Source of the DNA: NCED01 sp035493955
GTDB taxonomy: Bacteria; Pseudomonadota; Alphaproteobacteria; Caulobacterales; Caulobacteraceae
NCBI GenBank assembly: GCA_035493955.1
Contig: DATJHI010000013.1
Location: 186,001-250,000 of the forward strand
Reading direction: 5' to 3'
Length of the DNA: 64,000 nucleotides
The stretch's first letter is position 1. Every line of letters starts with the position of its first letter. Both the position numbers and the translations under genes were made by a program. Positions 45,159-54,816 of this stretch are shown in pieces. The notes beneath the pieces were generated by a model. It saw only the letters and a program-made list of their open reading frames with translations, was not told where the DNA came from and made no database searches.

Positions 45159-45890
45159 TCAAGGCGCGCCGATCCGGCCCTCGCGCTCCTGGGCCTCGCG
45201 GCGCCGGATCCACGCCCTCGCCGCAACGGCCGCGGCGATCCACAGGGCGGCGGCCAGGGCCAGGGTCAGCCAATGTTCGACGCCCCCCCCGCTAAGGGCT
45301 TTGACCACCGAGGCGCCGGCGAAGGCGGTGAGGGCGATCTTGGGGACGATGCCCAGGGCGGTGCCGGCGACGAAGTCTGCGAGCCGCATCGGGGTGACGC
45401 CGGCGGCCATGTTGACGACGATGAAGGGTGCGGAAGGGGCCAGTCGCACGATGAGGCTGGCCAGGAAGCCGTTGCGGCCGATCATGGCCATGAACCGGTT
45501 CAGGCCCGGTCCGCCCACGTGGGACAGGGTGCGCGCCCCGAACCGGCGTCCCAGCCAGAACCCGACCAGGGCCGAGGCCATGGTCCCGATCCAGCTGTAG
45601 GCGAACCCTGCCCAGGGCCCGAAGGCCACCACCGCCGCGGCGATCAACACGAACTGGGGCACGCCCAGGAAGGCGAACAGGGCGAAACCCGCCACCGCCG
45701 CCGGCAGGGCCCAGGGCCCGTGCACCCCCGCCCCCATCCAGGCCTCGACCGAGCGGGCGCCGTCCAACCCCAAAACCGAGGCGCCGAACAGCAGCACTAC
45801 CCCCACCCCGCCGAACAGCACGAACGCCGCCGCCGCCGCGCGCCAGGCGCGGGCGTCCATGTCCATGACCAGGCGAAACAGGCGGTTCAT
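45159..45890 (-). CDS. TVP38/TMEM64 (DedA-like VTT) membrane protein
   Basis: A 243-aa inner-membrane protein of the VTT/SNARE-associated superfamily, some of whose members are linked to lipid scrambling or transport. There are about six hydrophobic segments. The conserved FxxFxGVPQFVLIAAAVVAFGPWAGF and SWIGTMASALVGFWLGRRFG stretches (cited in part) carry the VTT signature. Partner and substrate are unknown. It is a single gene, 94 bases upstream of the ettA end region. Confidence 0.85.
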   Translation of the reverse strand: MNRLFRLVMDMDARAWRAAAAAFVLFGGVGVVLLFGASVLGLDGARSVEAWMGAGVHGPWALPAAVAGFALFAFLGVPQFVLIAAAVVAFGPWAGFAYSWIGTMASALVGFWLGRRFGARTLSHVGGPGLNRFMAMIGRNGFLASLIVRLAPSAPFIVVNMAAGVTPMRLADFVAGTALGIVPKIALTAFAGASVVKALSGGGVEHWLTLALAAALWIAAAVAARAWIRRREAQEREGRIGAP

Positions 45891-45984
45891 CGGGCGCCTT
45901 ATAGCTCGCGAAACGGACGGCGCACGCCGTGTCGCATTCGCCCACGGGACGCCGCCGGACCGTCCGGCGAAGCGCAGGGCCGGA

Positions 45985-47652
45985 TTACCGGGCGAACTTC
46001 TGGAACTTCAACCGCTTGGGGATGAGGCTGTCGGCGCCCAGGCGGCGCTTCTTGTCCTCCTCGTAGGCCTCGAAGTTGCCCTCGAACCACTCGACGTGGC
46101 TGTCGCCCTCGAAGGCCAGAATGTGAGTGCACATGCGGTCGAGGAACCAGCGGTCGTGGCTGATGACCACGGCGCAACCGGCGAACTGCTCCAGCGCATC
46201 CTCCAGCGCCTGCAGGGTTTCGATGTCGAGGTCGTTGGTCGGCTCGTCGAGCAACAGGACGTTGCCGCCGGTGGTCAGGGTCTTGGCCAGGTGGACGCGG
46301 TTGCGTTCCCCCCCTGACAGCAGCCCGACCTTCTTCTGCTGATCGCCGCCACGGAAGTTGAAGGCCGAGAGGTAGGAGCGGCTGTTGATCTCGCGATTGC
46401 CGACCTTGATGATGTCGAGGCCGCCCGAGACCTCTTGCCAGATGGTCTTGTTCGGATCGAGGGTGTCCCGGCTCTGGTCGACGTAGGCCAGCTTCACCGT
46501 CTCGCCGACGCGGACCTTGCCGGCGTCGGGCTTCTCCAGACCCGTGATCATCTTGAACAGGGTCGACTTGCCGGCGCCGTTAGGCCCGATGACGCCGACA
46601 ATGCCGTTGGGCGGCAGCTTGAACGACAGATCCTTGATCAGGACCTTGTCGCCATACTCCTTCTCCAGCCCCTCGATCTCCAGCACCACATTGCCGAGGC
46701 GCGGGCCCGGCGGGATCTGGATCTGGGCGGTGGTCTGGGCGGCGCGGGCGTTCTCCTGCGCCAGCACCATCTCCTCGTAGGAGGCCAGGCGGGCCTTGGA
46801 CTTGGCCTGACGGGCCTTGGGACTTGAGCGCACCCATTCCAGTTCGCGGGTCATCGCGCGCTGGCGAGCCTCGGACTCGCTCTGTTCCTGCACGATCCGT
46901 TTGGTCTTCTGCTCCAGCCAGCCGGAATAGTTGCCTTCGTAGGGGATGCCCTTGCCGCGATCGAGCTCCAGCGTCCACTTGGTCACCTGGTCGAGGAAAT
47001 AGCGGTCGTGGGTGACCAGGATCACGCAGCCCGGAAAGGCCTCCAGGTGGTGCTGCAGCCAGGCCACCGACTCGGCGTCCAGGTGGTTGGTGGGTTCGTC
47101 CAGCAGCAGCATGTCCGGCTTGGACAGGAGCAGGCGTGCCAAGGCGATGCGACGGCGCTCACCGCCTGAAAGCTGGTCCACCGGCCAGTCGGCCGGCGGG
47201 CAGCGCAAGGCCTCCATGGCCATCTCGATCTTGGAATCGATGTCCCACAGGTCGCCGGCGTCGATCTTCTCCTGGAGACCGTTCATCTCCTCCATCAGGG
47301 CGTCGGAATAGTCCTCGGCCATCTGGGCGGCGATGGCGTTGTAGCGATCGAAGATCCGCTTCTCCTCGCAGTCGGAGATCACATTGCCCCAGACGTCGAG
47401 CTGGTCGTCCAGCTGCGGCTCCTGCTGCAGATAGCCCATCTTCACCCCGTCCGCGGCGCGCGCCTCGCCGGTGAAGTCCTTGTCGAGCCCGGCCAGGATC
47501 TTCAGCAGGCTGGACTTGCCCGAGCCGTTGACCCCGACCACCCCGATCTTGGCGTCCGGGTAGAACGACAGCCAGATGTTCTCGAACAGCTTCTTGCCGC
47601 CGGGGAAGGACTTGCTCAGGCCCTGCATCTGGAAAATGAACTGTGCAGCCAT
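45985..47652 (-). CDS. ettA: Energy-dependent translational throttle protein EttA
   Basis: A 555-aa ABC-F ATPase that binds the ribosomal E site and senses the ATP/ADP ratio. There are two ABC cassettes: Walker A GVNGSGKSS and GPNGAGKST, signatures LSGGERRRIALARLL and LSGGERNRVHLAKTL, each followed by LLLDEPTN. A charged linker lies between them. There is no transmembrane part. Length matches EttA exactly. Confidence 0.96.
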   Translation of the reverse strand: MAAQFIFQMQGLSKSFPGGKKLFENIWLSFYPDAKIGVVGVNGSGKSSLLKILAGLDKDFTGEARAADGVKMGYLQQEPQLDDQLDVWGNVISDCEEKRIFDRYNAIAAQMAEDYSDALMEEMNGLQEKIDAGDLWDIDSKIEMAMEALRCPPADWPVDQLSGGERRRIALARLLLSKPDMLLLDEPTNHLDAESVAWLQHHLEAFPGCVILVTHDRYFLDQVTKWTLELDRGKGIPYEGNYSGWLEQKTKRIVQEQSESEARQRAMTRELEWVRSSPKARQAKSKARLASYEEMVLAQENARAAQTTAQIQIPPGPRLGNVVLEIEGLEKEYGDKVLIKDLSFKLPPNGIVGVIGPNGAGKSTLFKMITGLEKPDAGKVRVGETVKLAYVDQSRDTLDPNKTIWQEVSGGLDIIKVGNREINSRSYLSAFNFRGGDQQKKVGLLSGGERNRVHLAKTLTTGGNVLLLDEPTNDLDIETLQALEDALEQFAGCAVVISHDRWFLDRMCTHILAFEGDSHVEWFEGNFEAYEEDKKRRLGADSLIPKRLKFQKFAR

Positions 47653-47798
47653 AGGGCGCGGGCTCCGGTCGGCGATTATGGGGATCGGCGCGGGTGATAC
47701 CGGCGGGGGAAGCCGGGCGCAACAGGCCCGATGGCGTCTTTCCGGCCAAGCTCTTTGGCTATAGCGTGCCGAAAAACCATCTTTATGGAGGAATGCCG

Positions 47799-48395
47799 AT
47801 GAATCGCCGCTCGCTGCTCGCCCTGGGACTGCTGGGAATCGGGACCGGCCTGGCCGGGGGAGCGAGCGCCGCCGCCCGCAGGGGCGGCCCGGCCTGGAAA
47901 ACCTTGCTGGACGGCAAGAGCCTGGACAACTGGACCCAGATCGGCACAGCCAACTGGCGTATCGAGGACGGCGCGGCCGTGGCGGACAAGGGCGCCGGCT
48001 ACCTGGTCTCCAAGGACCTCTACACCGACTACGACCTGAAGGCGGAATTCTGGGTCAACGAGGCGGCCAACAGCGGAATCTTCATCCGCGCCACCAACCC
48101 GCTCAACGTCACCGCCACCAACGCCTACGAGTGCAACATCTTCGAAAAGCGTCCCGACCCGGCCTACGCCACGGGAGCCATCGTGAACGTGGCCAAGATC
48201 ACCACCGTGCCCAAGACCGCCGACCGCTGGAGCACCATGGAGATCAGCGCCAGGGGTCCGCTCTTCACAGTTTGGGTCAACGGCGTGAAGACCGTCGACA
48301 ACGCCCATGACGACGCCCACGCCCACGGCCGGATCGCGCTTCAGTACGGCACGGGCGTGGTCAAGTTCCGCAAGGTGCAGATCCGCCCGGTCTGA
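47799..48395 (+). CDS. DUF1080 (3-keto-disaccharide hydrolase-like) exported protein
   Basis: A 198-aa exported protein with one concanavalin-like DUF1080 domain: KTLLDGKSLDNWTQIG, WRIEDGAAVADKG, DYDLKAEFWVNEAANSGIF and HAHGRIALQYGTGVVKFRKV. An N-terminal signal (RRSLLALGLLGIGTGLAGG) precedes it, with a twin-Arg-like start NRRS. GGAGG at 47787-47791 supports the ATG at 47799 over the one at 47793. Family members act on 3-keto-glycosides; activity here is not established. A large hairpin follows at 48413-48450. Confidence 0.85.
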   Translation: MNRRSLLALGLLGIGTGLAGGASAAARRGGPAWKTLLDGKSLDNWTQIGTANWRIEDGAAVADKGAGYLVSKDLYTDYDLKAEFWVNEAANSGIFIRATNPLNVTATNAYECNIFEKRPDPAYATGAIVNVAKITTVPKTADRWSTMEISARGPLFTVWVNGVKTVDNAHDDAHAHGRIALQYGTGVVKFRKVQIRPV

Positions 48396-48412
48396 TCCGC
48401 CGCGCCACGTCA

Positions 48413-48450
48413 CCCCGAACAGGCGCGTATCGCTCGCCGCCTGTTCGGGG
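48413..48450. terminator. Hairpin between the DUF1080 gene and tRNA-Ile
   Basis: A perfect 13-bp inverted repeat, CCCCGAACAGGCG / CGCCTGTTCGGGG, with a 12-base loop. It lies between two convergent genes and may end transcription from either side, although neither edge has a strong T-run. Confidence 0.6.
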
Positions 48451-48481
48451 CTCGACAGTGCCAATCGACGACGAAGGGTGG

Positions 48482-48557
48482 TGGTGGGCCCGGCAGGACT
48501 CGAACCTGCAACCAGACCGTTATGAGCGGCCGGCTCTAACCATTGAGCTACAGGCCC
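48482..48557 (-). tRNA. tRNA-Ile2 (anticodon CAT, lysidine type)
   Basis: Read on the minus strand: acceptor GGGCCTG/CGGGCCC with a T-G pair, D stem GCTC/GAGC, anticodon stem GGCCG/CGGTC with loop CTCATAA, T stem GCAGG/CCTGC, discriminator A, and encoded CCA. The CAT anticodon with an Ile2-like body fits a tRNA whose C34 is changed to lysidine by TilS to read ATA. It is not the initiator, because the acceptor pairs at position 1. Confidence 0.9.
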
Positions 48558-48678
48558 CAAAGGCGTCGTCCCGGTTAGCATGCCGACGCGGGCCAGCGGA
48601 AGCGGGCGCGTTCAGCCGGGGTTCACGGGGATCGCCTTTCCATCGACACTGGATCGCACCGATCCGGAGCCCCCTGTC

Positions 48679-49410
48679 ATGAAACACTTCGCCCTGATCC
48701 TCGCCGCCGGCGCCGCCCTCGCCTGTTCGCCCGCGGCCGCGGCCCTGGCCCAGGCCGCGGATGGGGACGCGGTGTTCAGGGCCACCACCCTCAGCCTGTC
48801 GGCCTTCGGCGAGACCCGGATCGCCCCGGACCAGGCGACCATCACCCTGGGCGTCACCACCCAGGCCCCCAGCGCCGCCGGAGCGATGGACGCCAATCGC
48901 GACCGCATGAACGCCACCGTGGCCGCCCTGAAGGCGCAGGGGGTCGAAGCGCGGGACATCCAGACCTCCGGCCTGAACCTCAATCCCCAATACGTCTACG
49001 AACAGAACCAGCCGCCTCGGCTGAACGGCTACCAGGCGTCCAACATGGTGACGATCACGGTGCGGGACCTGGCCAGGCTAGGGGCGACCGTGGACGCGGT
49101 GGTCCGGGCGGGAGCCAACCAGGTCAACGGCATCAGCTTCGGCCTGTCCAACCCGCAAGCCGCCGAGGACCAGGCCCGGCGGGCGGCGGTGAAGGCCCTG
49201 GCCGCCAAGGCCGCGCTCTACGCCGACGCCGGCGGATACCGCGTCGCCCGGCTGGTGAGCCTGTCGGAGGGCGGCGGCTACACGCCCCAGCCGCCGCGGG
49301 TCTTCGCCACGGCCAAGCTGGCGGCCGCGCCCCAGGCCACGGACGTGGAGCCCGGCGAACTGCGGGTCAGGATCGACGTGACGGGAATGTACGAGCTAGG
49401 GCCCCGCTGA
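48679..49410 (+). CDS. SIMPL (DUF541) domain periplasmic protein
   Basis: A 243-aa exported protein of the SIMPL/YggE family. A signal peptide (LILAAGAALACSPAAAALAQA) is followed by LSAFGETRIAPDQATITLGV, DIQTSGLNLNPQYVYE, GYQASNMVTITVRDL and late VRIDVTGMYEL, the standard order. Members form ring-like oligomers and are linked to oxidative-stress phenotypes in some bacteria; the role here is unknown. The ATG at 48679 starts the signal. Confidence 0.9.
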   Translation: MKHFALILAAGAALACSPAAAALAQAADGDAVFRATTLSLSAFGETRIAPDQATITLGVTTQAPSAAGAMDANRDRMNATVAALKAQGVEARDIQTSGLNLNPQYVYEQNQPPRLNGYQASNMVTITVRDLARLGATVDAVVRAGANQVNGISFGLSNPQAAEDQARRAAVKALAAKAALYADAGGYRVARLVSLSEGGGYTPQPPRVFATAKLAAAPQATDVEPGELRVRIDVTGMYELGPR

Positions 49411-49424
49411 GGCCGGCGCGGCGG

Positions 49425-49781
49425 TCAGGCCGCGCGCTTGATCCGGTTGCCCTCGTCGAGCAGCACCACCGAGGGATGGTAGTTGCGGGCCTCGGCGGCG
49501 TCGAGCTGGCAATAGGCCACCACGATCACCTTGTCCCCCGCCTGCACCAGCCGGGCGGCGGCGCCGTTGACCCCGATGACCCGCGACCCCGCCGGCGCCT
49601 CGATGGCGTAGGTGGTGAAGCGCGCGCCCGTGGTGATGTTCAGCACGTCGACCTGCTCGTGCGGCAGGATGCCGGAGGCGTCCAGCAGCTCGCGGTCGAT
49701 GGCGATGGAGCCTTCGTATTCGAGATCGGCCTGGGTCACCGTCGCCCGGTGAAGCTTGGCCTTCATCATCGTCAACAGCAT
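49425..49781 (-). CDS. panD: Aspartate 1-decarboxylase
   Basis: A pyruvoyl-dependent enzyme (118 aa) making beta-alanine for pantothenate and CoA. Self-cleavage site Gly24-Ser25 in YEGSIAID is at the same residue number as in E. coli when translation starts at 49781, which settles the start among several Met codons. DVLNITTGARFTTYAIEAP follows as in the family. It converges on the SIMPL gene. Confidence 0.95.
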   Translation of the reverse strand: MLLTMMKAKLHRATVTQADLEYEGSIAIDRELLDASGILPHEQVDVLNITTGARFTTYAIEAPAGSRVIGVNGAAARLVQAGDKVIVVAYCQLDAAEARNYHPSVVLLDEGNRIKRAA

Positions 49782-49951
49782 CGACAAGCCCTTTGGCGCA
49801 ACTCGCGACGGCCCTTGAGGCTCGCTCGATTTTGCAGTGCATATAAGCGCCAGACGGCCGAGGTTCAATTGCGACCGCTTGGCCCCCGGGGGCGACGCCG
49901 GGCCCGAGCACTGCTAAAGCTCGGTTCGGCCAGAACATCACGAGGGCGTGC

Positions 49952-50854
49952 GTGCCGTTTCCAAATTTCAATCCGGTGCTGCTCCAGCTCGGGCCCGTGG
50001 CCATCCGCTGGTACGCCCTGGCCTATGTCGCCGGCATACTGCTCGGCTGGCGCTATGCGGTGGCCCTCGCCCGCAACCTCGGCCTTTGGCGCGGCGCAAG
50101 GCCGACCGCTGACGAGAAGCAGATCGACGACCTTGTGTTGTGGATCACGCTGGGGGTCATCCTGGGCGGCCGGATCGGCTATGTGCTGTTCTACAAGCCT
50201 GCCCTGATCTGGACCGATCCGGTGGAGATCCTACGCACCTGGAACGGCGGCATGTCGTTCCACGGAGGGCTTATCGGGGTGACCCTGGCCCTGTTCGGCT
50301 TCGCCGTCGCCCACAGGATCGACGTCGTTCGGCTCGCCGACCTGACCGCGCCGGTGGTGCCCATCGGCCTGTTTTTCGGGCGGATCGCCAACTTCATCAA
50401 CGGCGAACTGTGGGGCCGGCCCACCGATGCGCCCTGGGGCATGGTGTTCTGCAACGAGCGCATCCTGGCGGCCTATGGCGGCGCTTGCCCGGCCGGGCTG
50501 GAGCCGCGCCACCCCAGCCAGCTCTACGAGGCGTCGTTGGAGGGGCTGGCGCTCTTCCTGATCCTGGGCTGGGCCGTCTATGGTGGGAAGTTGCTGCCGC
50601 GGAAAGGCGCGATCTCCGGCCTGTTCCTCACCTTCTATGGTCTCTTCCGCATCCTCCTCGAAACCGTGCGCGAGCCCGACATCGGCATGCCCGCCTTTCC
50701 CTTCGGCTTGACCATGGGGATGATGCTGTCGGTCCCTCTGGTGCTGGCGGGGCTTGCGCTGATCTTCTATTCGCGCCGGCCCGCCGCCCTCGCCCCGCCT
50801 GACCCGACCGCGGGAGCCGCCGCCTTGAACGATGAGTCTCGAACAGCGGCTTAA
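49952..50854 (+). CDS. lgt: Prolipoprotein diacylglyceryl transferase
   Basis: An inner-membrane enzyme (300 aa, seven predicted membrane segments) that attaches diacylglycerol to the lipobox Cys of prolipoproteins. The Lgt signature is GRIANFINGELWGRPTDAPWG (cited in part), with SFHGGLIGV and RHPSQLYEA preceding and following it. The start is GTG with GAGGG upstream. It overlaps the methyltransferase gene by 23 bases and heads a three-gene run ending with pgeF. Confidence 0.95.
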   Translation: MPFPNFNPVLLQLGPVAIRWYALAYVAGILLGWRYAVALARNLGLWRGARPTADEKQIDDLVLWITLGVILGGRIGYVLFYKPALIWTDPVEILRTWNGGMSFHGGLIGVTLALFGFAVAHRIDVVRLADLTAPVVPIGLFFGRIANFINGELWGRPTDAPWGMVFCNERILAAYGGACPAGLEPRHPSQLYEASLEGLALFLILGWAVYGGKLLPRKGAISGLFLTFYGLFRILLETVREPDIGMPAFPFGLTMGMMLSVPLVLAGLALIFYSRRPAALAPPDPTAGAAALNDESRTAA

Positions 50855-51896
50855 GGCCCGGATCCTCGAGGACGGGCCGATCTCGATCGCGGACTATATG
50901 ACGGCGTGCCTGCACGACCCGGCGGACGGCTATTACGCTGTTCGCCCGAGGTTGGGGGAAGCCGGCGACTTCGTCACCGCACCCATGGTCTCCCAGATGT
51001 TCGGGGAACTGATCGGCCTGTGGGCGGCCGAGGTGTGGACCCGGATGGGCGCGCCGGCGCCGTTCCGCCTGGTGGAGATCGGCCCCGGCGACGGGACCCT
51101 GATGCAGGACCTGCTTCGCGCGGGCCGCGTCGTCCCCGGCTTCCTCGCCGCCGCCGACCTGTGGCTGGTGGAGACCAGCGGCCCCCTTCGGGCGGCCCAG
51201 GATCAAAGGCTGGCGCACGCCCGCCCCCGCTGGGCGGCCCATCTGGACGCGGTCCCCGACGGCGCGCCCCTGATCGTGGTCGCCAACGAGCTGCTGGACT
51301 GCCTGCCGGTCCGCCAGTTCGTGCACGCACCCGCCGGTTGGGCCGAACGCCGGGTGGGACTGGACCCGTCCGGCGAGCTCGCCTTCGGCCTCTCGCCGGC
51401 GCCGCGCGGGTTCGAGCCGCCGATGGACGCCCCGGAGGGCGTGGTGGTGGAGATCTCCCCCGCCCAGGAGGCCTTCGCCGACGCGCTGGCACGGCGCATC
51501 GCCGCCGACAGCGGGGCCGCCCTCCTGGTCGACTACGGCCGCGACCGGCCGGAACCCGGTGACACCTTACAGGCCTTGAGCCGTCACCAGAAGGTCGACC
51601 CCCTCCGCACTCCGGGACAGGCGGATCTTACCGTCCATGCCGACTTTCCGGCCGTGGCGGCGGCGGCCCGAGCGGCCGGCGCCGGGACCACCCGCACCGT
51701 CACCCAGGGCGATTTCCTCCGCGCCCTCGGCATCGAGGTCCGCGCCGCGGCCCTCGCCCGGGGCCAGCCGGAGCGGGCGGCGGTGATCGCCCGTCAGCTG
51801 GCGCGCTTGACCGGCGAGGATCAGATGGGACGACTGTTCAAGGTCCTGGGCGTTCATTCCGCGGGGCTGATCCTTCCAGGGTTCGAGGCGAGCTGA
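50832..51896 (+). CDS. MidA/NDUFAF7-like SAM-dependent methyltransferase
   Basis: A 354-aa class I methyltransferase of the MidA/NDUFAF7 family. The eukaryotic members methylate an Arg of a complex I subunit. SAM motif I is FRLVEIGPGDGTLMQDLLRA, and the characteristic N-terminal DYMTACLHDPADGYYA is present. FVTAPMVSQMFGELIGLW is also typical. Its start lies inside lgt and it ends four bases before pgeF, so it is co-translated. A complex I target here is inferred from the family. Confidence 0.9.
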   Translation: MSLEQRLKARILEDGPISIADYMTACLHDPADGYYAVRPRLGEAGDFVTAPMVSQMFGELIGLWAAEVWTRMGAPAPFRLVEIGPGDGTLMQDLLRAGRVVPGFLAAADLWLVETSGPLRAAQDQRLAHARPRWAAHLDAVPDGAPLIVVANELLDCLPVRQFVHAPAGWAERRVGLDPSGELAFGLSPAPRGFEPPMDAPEGVVVEISPAQEAFADALARRIAADSGAALLVDYGRDRPEPGDTLQALSRHQKVDPLRTPGQADLTVHADFPAVAAAARAAGAGTTRTVTQGDFLRALGIEVRAAALARGQPERAAVIARQLARLTGEDQMGRLFKVLGVHSAGLILPGFEAS

Positions 51897-51900
51897 TCCG

Positions 51901-52677
51901 ATGACCGAGCTTCCCGTCCTGACCTCGACGCGCCTCGGCCGGATCGGCGGCGTCCGCCACGGCTTCTTCACCCGCCGGGGCGGCGTCTCCACCGGCGTCC
52001 ATTCCAGCCTTAACGCCGGGCTCGGCTCAAAGGACGATCCGGCCGCCGTGGCGGAGAACCGCCGTCGGATCGCGGCTCATTTCGGGGCCGAGCCTGGGGC
52101 GCTGCTGAGTTGCTACCAGATCCATTCCGCCCTCGCCCTGACCGCCGACGGTCCCTGGGGCTCCAGCCGGCCCGAGGGAGACGCGGTGGCGACCCGCATT
52201 CCCGGCCTGGTCTGCGGAGCCCTGGCGGCGGACTGCGCTCCGGTGCTGCTGGCGGACGGTGAGGCCCGGGTGGTCGCCGCCGCCCATGCGGGCTGGAAGG
52301 GGGCGATCGGCGGGATCGTCGAATCGACCGTGGCGGCCATGGAGGCCCTGGGCGCCCGCGCTGAGCGGATCGTCGCCGCCGTCGGTCCGTGCATCGGTCC
52401 CGACAGCTACGAGGTCGGTATGGAGTTCCTGGACCGTTTCACCGCCGAGGACGCTGGCGCGGCGCGGTTCTTCCGGCCGGGGGCCGCCGCGGACAAGCGC
52501 CAGTTCGACCTGCCCGCCTATGTCCTCGACCGGCTGGCGCGGGCGGGAGTGCGCCAGGCCGAGTGGATCGGCCATGACACCTGCGCGGAGGAAGCCCTGT
52601 TCTTCTCCAACCGCCGCGCCTTCAAGCGCGGCGAGGGCGACTATGGCCGATTGATCTCCGCCATCGCCCTCGCCTAG
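51901..52677 (+). CDS. pgeF: PgeF/YfiH family purine nucleoside or muropeptide-editing protein
   Basis: A 258-aa member of the polyphenol oxidase (laccase)-annotated family. Biochemically studied relatives cleave purine nucleosides or edit misincorporated peptidoglycan precursors. The conserved metal/catalytic residues lie in ALAADCAPVLLAD (Cys), VAAAHAGWKGAIGGIV (His) and GPCIGPDSYEVG (Cys). Length is normal. It lies immediately downstream of the MidA-like gene. Confidence 0.9.
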   Translation: MTELPVLTSTRLGRIGGVRHGFFTRRGGVSTGVHSSLNAGLGSKDDPAAVAENRRRIAAHFGAEPGALLSCYQIHSALALTADGPWGSSRPEGDAVATRIPGLVCGALAADCAPVLLADGEARVVAAAHAGWKGAIGGIVESTVAAMEALGARAERIVAAVGPCIGPDSYEVGMEFLDRFTAEDAGAARFFRPGAAADKRQFDLPAYVLDRLARAGVRQAEWIGHDTCAEEALFFSNRRAFKRGEGDYGRLISAIALA

Positions 52678-52709
52678 CAGGATGTCCCGCCCGAGCGCCT
52701 AAATCGACG

Positions 52710-53618
52710 CTATTTCTTGGTCAGCTCGGCGTAGAAGCCGTCGATCCGGTCCTGGCGGGCCCAGATCCCCTGGGTCACGTTCCAGCCCAGGTCGTCGGTC
52801 TTGATCTTGGCCAGCAGCTGGTCCTTGGGAACGCCCTGACGGACGAGCTCGCGGGCGCGGTCGCGGAAGGTCTCCACCTTGGCCCGGAAGGCCTGCAGTT
52901 CGGCCTTGCTGGTCGGATTGTCGCCGTGACCGGGAATGGCGGTGTCGAAGTCGAGCTTCAGCACCTGGTCCAGGGAAGCGAGCCAGCCGGTCATGTCGCC
53001 GCCGCCTTCCGGATCGTAGCTCGGGGTGCCGGTCGAATATTCGTCCCCCATCACCACCGTCTTCAGGTCGGGGAAATAGACCACCGTATCGCCGTTGGTG
53101 TGGGCGGGTTGGTAGTGGTGGGCGATGGCGCGGACCCCGCCCATCTCGACCACCCGTTCAGTCTGGTAGAGCACGGTGGGATCGGCCGGCCGCCTGAAGT
53201 TCGGGTTGTTGGCCGGCGCGACCATCTTGTCCAGTTGGACCTTCAAGTTCTCCTGGCCGATCACGGGAATCCCGGCGGCGACGAACTTGCCGTTGTTGCC
53301 GGTGTGGTCGGGGTGGTGGTGGGTGTCGATCACCACCTTGACCGGCTGGTCGGTCACTGAGCGGATCTTGGCGATGAGGTCGTTGTAGATGGCGTCTCCC
53401 GCGTTCTTGGTGTCGATCAGGATCACGCCGGCGCTCGTGACCCGCGCGGTCGAGTTCCCGCCCGAGCCGGTGATCATGTAGAGCCCCGGCTTCACCTGCT
53501 TGATGACCAGGGGTTGCGGAGCGGGAGGGGCCGGGGGCGGAGCCGCGGACTGGGCGTAGGCGGCCGCCGCCAGGGCGGAGGCGGCGGCAAAGGCTAGAAT
53601 CGAGGTTGCGGTCTTCAT
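52710..53618 (-). CDS. Exported metallo-beta-lactamase-fold hydrolase
   Basis: A 302-aa periplasmic MBL-fold protein. The signal peptide (SILAFAAASALAAAAYAQS) is followed by a Pro-rich linker. Metal-binding motif THHHPDHTGNN (HxHxDH variant) appears near residue 118, and later AHHYQPAHTNGDTVVYFPD and IPGHGDNPTS supply the remaining ligands. The substrate is unknown; broad lactonase or quinoprotein-linked hydrolase members are similar. It is transcribed towards pgeF. Confidence 0.88.
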   Translation of the reverse strand: MKTATSILAFAAASALAAAAYAQSAAPPPAPPAPQPLVIKQVKPGLYMITGSGGNSTARVTSAGVILIDTKNAGDAIYNDLIAKIRSVTDQPVKVVIDTHHHPDHTGNNGKFVAAGIPVIGQENLKVQLDKMVAPANNPNFRRPADPTVLYQTERVVEMGGVRAIAHHYQPAHTNGDTVVYFPDLKTVVMGDEYSTGTPSYDPEGGGDMTGWLASLDQVLKLDFDTAIPGHGDNPTSKAELQAFRAKVETFRDRARELVRQGVPKDQLLAKIKTDDLGWNVTQGIWARQDRIDGFYAELTKK

Positions 53619-53760
53619 CGGCGCTGGTTCCTCCGCGGCTTTGATCCGGCTAAGTCGATGATCTAGGCCAATAGCACGACGACGCGGCTGCGCCAGGGGC
53701 CTTGCTCCCCGGCCCGGCGGTGGCCTAGAAGCGCGGGCGGGCAGAGGCGGGCGACATTCG

Positions 53761-54696
<936 letters not shown>

Positions 54697-54816
54697 CGTA
54701 GTGGCCGCATCAGGGTCCTTATCGTCATCGATGTTTAATGGGGACGACGCCAGGATTGCGTCGATTCTCTCACCCTAAGCTTAGCCGTATCTGTCGATAT
54801 GTCGGGAACCCGCCGC